From Trogon surrucura (taxonomy: Eukaryota; Chordata; Aves; Trogoniformes; Trogonidae), in the NCBI GenBank assembly GCA_020746105.1, contig CM036626.1:14030001-14094000 (forward strand): 64,000 nucleotides of DNA, given 5' to 3'. Shown in pieces: positions 56,691-64,000 of this stretch. How positions within the stretch are numbered: the first letter of the stretch is position 1; each line of letters opens with the position of its first letter. The position numbers were made by a program, and so were the translations under genes. The notes beneath the pieces are model-generated. The model made no database searches. It worked only from the letters and a program-made list of their open reading frames with translations, and had not been told where the DNA came from.

Positions 56691-57471
56691 AGATTGAGAC
56701 TGTTGCTGTTGAGCCATCATTGTGTTTTCAAACATCTGTTTGAATGACAGATTTGTTATTTTTTGCATCGATCTATGGGCGCGACTGTTCTTATGAGCAG
56801 GGGTTTTGTCTTTTTTTAGTGCCTGGAGGTGCTGAGCTTTGGCACGACCCCGAAGCACTGCTGTGCAGCCTGTCAGTCATCACTGGGTGTGCCGTACCGC
56901 ACCGCATTTCGCGTTGCTGGCGCTGAAAAGTTTTTTTAAATACAGTGAGCTGGCTCCTTGTTGAGAACACCCAGCACCTCCAGCAAGCTGTTTAGGAATC
57001 TACAAGAGAGAGCAGTGTTGTTGTATTCAATTAACTCTGCCCTGTGCTTTACAGCAAGGCTGGAGGGCATGTTGCTGGGGGGCTTCTCACCCACACTCTG
57101 CTCATATTTAACATCAAAGATGACTTAACTCCGCTGGTGATGGCATCTCGCTGACTTTGGCCTCTTTGTAGCTTAGCAGTGGGTGTTTGATATCAGATAG
57201 ACACTGGCCCCATTAACAGATTGGGGACAGTGAGTGGATGGGGTGGGAGACGGTGGCTCCCTGCCCACGCTGAGCTCCTCAGAAGTGGAGGAACATCATC
57301 CACCAAGTCCAGGAAAGCCATATCTGAATGCAATTTTTATTTTATTTTATCTTCCTTTTTTTAAGAATCAAAAAAAAAAAGATCATGGTTTGGCTGGAGG
57401 TGAGAAGTGATGGTATTCCATCTGGCCTGGCTTCTGGCACTGATTGATAAAGATCATTACAATTATACTGT

Positions 57472-57529
57472 CGTAGAATGGCTTGAGTTGGAAGGAACCC
57501 TTAAAAATCATCTAATCCAACCCCAAAGG
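57472..57529 (-). mobile_element. CR1 tail fragment, antisense
   Basis: GTAGAATGGCTTGAGTTGGA and AAATCATCTAATCCAACCCC are the reverse complement of a CR1 3' end of a subfamily similar to the copy at 9328-9411. Confidence 0.85.
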
Positions 57530-60500
57530 CTATCAAAAGCAAACCAAAATCTGGAGTTTAGAGGTCTAATGTAGCCAAGCGGCAATGAAATATATGTAAA
57601 CAGTGAGCATAAATAAGTGTAGAAGCAGCGTACCAAAGGGTGTAGTAGGGTATATAATCACAGAAAGCTTAAAAAAAATGCTTCACCTCCTAAAATATAC
57701 AGTCTCCCTCAGCCCAAAATGACAGCTTCTGCAACGTACAGCAGATTAGCCATTCATACTGACTTTATGTCCCCTGAAGATGCGATTAAATAGCTTGGTA
57801 CATTCTCTTTTGTTGAAAATGGCTTAGTTGTGTTTCTAGGTCATTGTCTGTAGAAGAAAAAGACGTGTATATTTAATGCGGTAAAGTGTATTAGGCATCT
57901 TCTAAGAAGAACTACCACAAAAAACCCACCCTCTACTGCCCAGTCTGTCCCCAGACCTTTCTCCAGTTCCTGTCCTGCAGCAGCAGCAGCAGTCTTTCAT
58001 GAGGACCCGTTACTCACAGCTCTCCTCAGCAGCTTGCTCTCATCCTCTTCTCGCTTCCTGATGTTTGGAAGAGCCTTCACGCCATTAGACATTTAGTGTA
58101 TAGCCCCACTAACAAGGTAATGTCAAAGATCTGGAATGAGATGCTCTACTTTGCAAACCCAAAATGCGACATTGATTTGCCTGCAGTAGTCCATGCATTT
58201 GAGGCATGCAGCCCTGGTTTAACTTCTGTGTGTTTTCCTGAGGGATGACGACACCTTCAAGCCCAGGTGTGTTCAAAGACTTGGACTTGGGCTGTCCTGG
58301 CCAGCCGGTTTCACAGCAGGGAGTGATGGTGACTGGGATGTCTACCCTCTTCTGGTTCTGCAGCCAGATGATGGAGTGTGTTGCATGACTGGGACGCAGT
58401 GGGGGCAGCCCTTGGCATGAGGGTCAGGACTCAAAGCTGAGCCTTTGGAGATGATGTGATGGTCCTGCCCTTGCTCACCATGCCCCACGTTTGCAGCCGG
58501 GCAGCACGTGGTACAGGAGGTAAGGAAGGGACAACCCATGGTCTTGTCGCATCGTGGTTATGCAGCGACTTCCTGAGTTGCAGCAAGTTCTGCACAGGCT
58601 CCTCTGGCACATGAAAATCTCCTTCCCTCCACACTGAAGCCTGTCAAGGCCATCCCTGTGTTTCTCAGTGTTTTCTCCCTCTCTGTGAGCAGGCTTCACT
58701 GCTCTGCTGTGATTTCAGCTCAGGATGTCCTGCAGCTTCTGAATCCCCATGTGAGGTGCAGGCTGCCTTCTCCTACTTCTGACTTGCTGCCTGTCCCACC
58801 TGCAGTCATCTGAGCTTCTGCTGCCTGAGCATGCTTAGCTGCTCCTCAGGAGAAGAGCATCTCCTTCCTTCTTCTTGGAGGGATTTCCCCTTTTTTTGAC
58901 AGTTATAACACAATCTAGAGCAAGCAGATACTCTATGGCTCACAGGGAAAATGCATCCGTGCTGTTTGAGAAGTGTTGCTGAATTTTGAGTTTCTTGGGC
59001 AGGTATGACTAACCGTGCTTCACTTGGCTGCGGGACCTGCCAGTGACCACGGTTTTTCAGACGTGACAAAGCAGTTTCCCACGCTGAAGAGCTTTCAGAT
59101 TAGGATTTGACAGCTCCTCTGAAGGCTGCAGAAAAAAAAAATCCCCCCCCCCCAAATCACCTTGGACCAAAATGTTGCCTGGTGCAGCTGTGACAGAATT
59201 GAGCATTTCAGCCGGCGTGTTTGAGGTTGGCATGCTTCCCTCCGTCCGACCCTGGGTGCTGGAGGCACTGACGTCCGTGTGGGTATTACAGGATAGGCAG
59301 ACTTTGAGAGGCCTGATGTCAGTCACTGAGAGCAGCCTTTGAACTGCGTTTCTTTTTTTTTTTTTTTTTTAATTCTCTGCCAGTGGAATATTGCCTTTTA
59401 GCCTGTTTTGAGTCTTTCCTGGCAGTGGGAGCTCACAGGCTTCTCTGATTGCCAAGAGGGACATGAAGCTCACACTGAGCTCAGAGCCTGGCTCCAGCAG
59501 GCATCGCTTTGCAGGACCAGCGCTCTCCTGGGGATTGTAGCATTGTGCATGTGGAGGTTTCTTTTGGAATTGGGCTTTATTTATGGATTTTGAGCTCTGT
59601 TAGGAGGCTCTTGGAGTGTGTGACCTCTCCCGACACAGTCTCGGGGTGCACTTTCTCAGGGTGTTCTGCCCTTGGAAGTCATGTGTGAGCATGAAGTTAA
59701 TGTTGAATGTGTCTTTTTCAGCTGTTAAATGGATTCAGAGGGGACCTGCCCCTCTGACCAGCCCATGTAAGACCAGCTGGGTCTGTCATGGGCTCCCCAG
59801 TATGGGAGAGATCTGCTGGAAGCTTGCACCCTTCCTTCATCAGTCTAGACATGAGGAGTATGGAGAGATTTTGCCATATTTAATGTCTGCAAAAGGATGA
59901 GATTGTGTGTGGGAATTACTTTCAAAGATTGACAAGTTGTAGCTGGTAACTACTTGTTTTTTTTTTTTAACTAGAAAAAACAGATTGCAGCCTGGGAAAA
60001 ACAGCATGTATTTTTTTTTTACTTTTATTTTTATTCCATCTCCTAAAGAAAACATTTCAGTTACAGATATGTGAAGTTATGGGTTATAAAATAAGAATAG
60101 TTGAAATTTGGAAATGTATAATAAGTTCTTAAGGGACTTGGTAATTTGCCTTCCTCTTCTGAAAAAAAAAACAAATCAGCTGATAATATGAAGCTTATGA
60201 AAGGCTTGGGGAAAATGCAGTGCTGAACTAGATCTTTTTCCATGTTGACTGTGAACAATACTTTTTCCTTTGATGAAACATGAAATTACTTTTAATTTAT
60301 TTTGTTCCAATCCTAGTTACATAAACTATTATTTGATTGTAGAGCTGGACTGAAAAACTGTAGGAGGTCTCACATTTAGGATTTTGCTGCCTCTTTCTCA
60401 TTAAGCCTACAGACTGATTTCTTTAAATGCACCTAATAATCTTCTTAGGGAGACAAATTGTTGTTTGGTTGGGGTTGGTTTTTTTTCAGGTTTTGGTTTT

Positions 60501-63337
60501 TTTTTTAAACATTAAACGCCCAGTTAACTGCCAAGGTAAACGCTGATGGTTTGAAGCTTCTCCAGGTGTGCCTGCGCTGCAGTTGGGCAGCACGAAGCAC
60601 GTCTCGCCCTGGCCAGGCTGAGGTTGGTCTGGTTGGTTTAAGCACCCAAGGTGGTCACAGGCTAAACTGTTCTCCTCCTGCTTGGCAATAACCTCCAAGG
60701 CTACAGGATAGAGTAATAATTTTTTTTTTTTCCATTCTACTTTCGCCGTATGCTTAGACAAAGTACTGAAAAAAGTAGCTACTTTCATGTTATTGACTCC
60801 AAGTTTGAGGGCTCATTGTGGGGCTCCAAGTTTGGGACCCACCAATGTCATCCAGCAATAGGATGTGGCAACCAGGTGTTGTCCTTGAAGTGTGTAGATC
60901 TTTCCCTCTAATTTTCATGTGCCCACTGCTGGCAAACCACCGTATTTTGAGGAGTTTTTTGATGTGTTCACGGCAAGGCTTCTTGATGGACCGAGCAGGA
61001 GTGCTGTCAATAGGAAAACCACACGGTCATCTGGGCAAGGAGTGGGTGGGTTTTTGGTTGTGATCCTTTGGATCGCCGCTCTTGCAGAGCTTCTCGTCTC
61101 CTCCTCTGCTGGGAATGGCTCTTAGGAGGGTGGGGAAACCACCATCAGGCTGCTCTCAAAGCACATCCCTGGGCTGCCTCTACTCCGATATGAACTCGTG
61201 AGATGTCTGCAGCAGATAGTGCGAGAGCATGTTGTGTCGGGGCCGGACAGCATCAGTAGCTTCCCATAAATGCTCCCGATGCCGGCGTACGTGAGGAGGC
61301 GATACTGGGTGCTGCTTGCATGGCCGTGCATCGGTCCGTGCTGCTCAGCACCTGCCCTGACTGTCCTGTTGTATTTAGGGCAGCTCCGTAGTCCCAAGGA
61401 GCGAAAATTTCCAAGACACTTCATTTTTCCCCCCCTTGTCTGCAAGTTGTTGTGGATGTTTTTCTGGGGAACTCTGTAGCTGGAGAGCACAGAAGGAAAT
61501 GGAGTTGTTTCAGGTAAAGCTCATTTATCACTTTACTGGAGTAGGTTTTGACTGATTACCCTGGGATTATGACAGAACATCAGTTCTTCGAGTGGAGAAG
61601 GTGGTCTGTATGACTACGTTATATGCTACTGATAACCTCATAGAAATGCGGCATCCAGAAACATCACTCTAGGAGAAAACTCCAGAGTGAAGTGTCTTCT
61701 TAGGTGTGCCTTTTGTACTTTGTTTGATCTGCCTTTCTCACCTTGAAGAACCTCCTAGGTGCACTGGTTAATGGATTAGGGTATGACTCCTCATGGCTAT
61801 ACCACTCAGTTTCATCCAACCCATCTTGATAATTACCAACTTAATTTTGATTTCTTAGTAACTGAACATGCAGTCCCAAATGCTCCGAATTAACAAATTA
61901 CCATGCCTTTCTTTTTCTTTGAAATAAGCAAACAAAATCAAGTAGCTCCTTTGGGTAGTAATAAAATGCCTTCTACTTATCAACATATTTAAAATCTAGT
62001 TCACTTATCGAGTAAACTTCTCAGCTTTAAGTTTTACGTGCTTGCATTTCTGCCACGTTTAGGCTTTTGGTGGGACACGAGGCTGACAGATACATCAAAT
62101 ATGCAGATGTGTCAGAGTCTTTGGGGACAAACATTCAGGTCTGAGGTATGTGCAGCAGGGAAACGCATACAGGGACAAAAACTGCAGATGCTGAAGAAGT
62201 GTTTTCCTTCGATTCTATAACGAATTTGTCAGGGGAATTTCAGACTCTCCTATTTGAGAAGTACATTTAAACCGAACAGCTTGAAATACTGAAGTCGATG
62301 GTGTCTCTGACAATATTGGTAATGTATTATTCTTTGGATTGGCTTTGTCTTTCCTGTTGTGAGTAAGTTTTGCACACAAAAACATTAACTAATTCTGTGT
62401 CTGGTTTGCCGTTCACATTTTGAGCTTCCAAATCAAATCTCTGAAAACCAGAAGTGCACATCTAGGACCCAAACAGGTATGTTTACCCCGTCCTGCATGA
62501 GGCAGGGGGCTGGCAGCCCCAGGGCAGGTCCCCAGCGGGCACTTGAACCACGGTCGTGTCTGCGGTAATAGACATCCTTGGACCACGTGCGCTGGCGCAG
62601 AGACCATCGTAGAAACTTCTGCAGCTGAGAAATGTTTCTGACAAGCACAACCTGATATGAAGCTTTCGTTAAGTGGGATCTGGCCGTGTTAGACACAAAG
62701 ATTTCCTCTCCGCAGGGAAGTGTAGGCTCTTGAGTTTCACCACGCACCCCTCTATGTGCACAGTACTTGGAGCTCTTCAGGCCCTGCCAAAAAATTATCT
62801 TCTCTTGATTGCTGTTCCACACCTTACGTGTCAGCTCTCCTGGTTACTTGAGGACACAACAATAACAAAAAAAAATTAAAGACCTAAATGGACTGGGAAA
62901 GAGTTAAAGAGACAATTATGAGATGGCCAAAATGCCGTGAGGTGCAAAGACACAATGGCAGGATAGATAAAAATGCTACAATTTTTGACAGACACACAAA
63001 AAATAAATTAGGTCTCGTGTTTCACTTGCCTAGGCTCCAAGAAATCGGGGTTTAAGGTCAGGATTTTTCTGCTGCAGTCACCAGGAGCTGATTGTCTCTC
63101 CGCAGTACGGTACTCTCATCTCCTCCACTGGAAATTGCTCTTTTAAATGGGTTTTTCTTTCCTTTTTCTAAAAATACAAGCTGGTTTCTTCCTGGTATGT
63201 CATTACCACCTCTTTTTTAACAGCACTTCTCTTTCTGATGGATCTTCCTATTTTTTGTGCCTGGTATGAGTGTTGTTCCTTGTTCCGGCCTGAGTTTGGT
63301 TGACTCAAGCTGTCACGGAGATGGATAATGATACTTT

Positions 63338-63356
63338 TTTATTATTATTATTATTT
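63338..63356. repeat. (ATT)n microsatellite
   Basis: Six ATT units following a short T run. A simple repeat within BSN intron 1. Confidence 0.9.
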
Positions 63357-64000
63357 TGCATCAGCTTTTAATTTTGGAGCATGGGTGGAACTCCTCCGAA
63401 AAAAGGGCCCTGCAGCTTCTTAAAGGTCTAATACCAACTTCTCGCTGCTGGAGGTGTTGTAGACGTGTGGGGACGTGTGGGTGGTGTGGACAGGACTGTG
63501 CAGGCTGTCCTGGTGGAGCCAGACCACTGGGATTGATCCCTTTTTACCCACCCGCAGCCAACTGCTCCCGTGTTGGAGCACTTGCCTGCAGCGGTCCAAC
63601 AGCTGCAGAAATCCTTCCAGCTCCTGGACTGAATCAACCCTGAAATTCGAAAGGGAGCCGTGCAAAACCAGACCTCGGTGCCACTCTCCCGAGGGGAGAA
63701 AAAGCCAGGAGCAAGTCAAGGGAACGCGCTGCCTCTGTTCTTTCTCATTGAATTGCTTTCCAGAATGCATTTTTCCCAAAATAACTTAATTGTCCGTTTT
63801 TTTGTAGATCGTTCTATATTTGTTGACGAGCATTAAATTGACATTTTCTGAGAACTGTCCAAAATGGCTTGAAGAACTCTTTGCAGAGCAGCAATATCTC
63901 ATTTAGAGCCCATCACTACTCATGGCTACGGTTGTCATTCCTCTGCTTTTCTTGACCTTGGATTTCACCTGCCACCACGTTTTGAGATTTCAGGATGTCT

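Larger units (their letters stand above)
51316..64000 (+). other. BSN intron 1 (start only)
   Basis: No further Bassoon exon is recognised in these 12.7 kb; the next exon, coding toward the first zinc finger, must lie to the right. GC content falls along the intron. It holds two antisense CR1 fragments, poly-A/T runs (52098-52122, 59350-59371, 60140-60170, 60718-60731) and an (ATT)n run. The AT-rich 57700-57870 and 61780-62000 segments are unannotated. Open frames, including a 252-codon one at 55655-56413, resemble no known family. Confidence 0.75.

Noticed and set aside
1..64000. CRISPR arrays, tRNA or rRNA genes, bacterial operons, endogenous retroviruses
   Set aside because: Looked for and not seen. 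The repeats present are microsatellites, minisatellites, the promoter array and CR1 tails; no tRNA-like cloverleaf or LTR pair was recognised.

Overview
The window is vertebrate nuclear DNA, almost certainly from a bird. It has intron-rich genes with GT-AG splicing and CpG-island promoters. It also carries several 3' ends of CR1 retrotransposons with the typical degenerate ATTCTATGA-like tails, and short intergenic gaps in very GC-rich DNA, as on avian microchromosomes. I rebuilt five genes by joining exons in phase and comparing the products with remembered human orthologues. All five lie on the + strand: MON1A (1645-4283), MST1R/RON (6998-14270; the chicken orthologue is c-sea), CAMKV (23963-27430), TRAIP (28566-48504) and the first coding exon of BSN/Bassoon (51137-51315). 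BSN then runs on through a first intron that leaves the window. The left edge looks like the other half of a divergent promoter, probably RBM6 on the minus strand.

Layout: 1-0.4 kb is a divergent CpG-island promoter with two ZNF143-like sites. 0.4-5.5 kb is MON1A with its leader and 3' UTR. 5.5-14.7 kb is MST1R (20 coding exons, one with a GC-AG intron, and a short uORF). 14.7-20.5 kb is GC-rich intergenic DNA holding several tandem repeats and AT-rich, homeodomain-site-dense islands that look like enhancers. 20.5-28.1 kb is CAMKV (CpG-island first exon, ten coding exons, a pseudokinase). 28.2-49.6 kb is TRAIP (15 coding exons). 50.0-51.0 kb is a striking promoter array of CCAAT boxes and TGACCTC motifs upstream of BSN. 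51.1-64 kb is BSN exon 1 and intron 1, with CR1 fragments and no further exon that I recognise.

The genes do not form one pathway. MON1A is the Mon1 half of the Rab7 exchange factor; MST1R is a MET-family receptor tyrosine kinase; CAMKV is a synaptic vesicle-associated pseudokinase; TRAIP is a replisome-linked E3 ligase; Bassoon is a presynaptic scaffold. The MON1A-MST1R-CAMKV-TRAIP order is the conserved amniote block (human 3p21.31, all one strand). BSN directly downstream of TRAIP on the same strand differs from human.

The most unusual signals are: (1) nine same-orientation CCAAT boxes interleaved with repeated TGACCTC motifs upstream of BSN, (2) a split REST/RE1-like element inside the BSN first coding exon, (3) a cluster of RFX X-box palindromes around CAMKV, and (4) the changed TRAIP-BSN adjacency. 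No new protein system, CRISPR array, tRNA or rRNA was seen.
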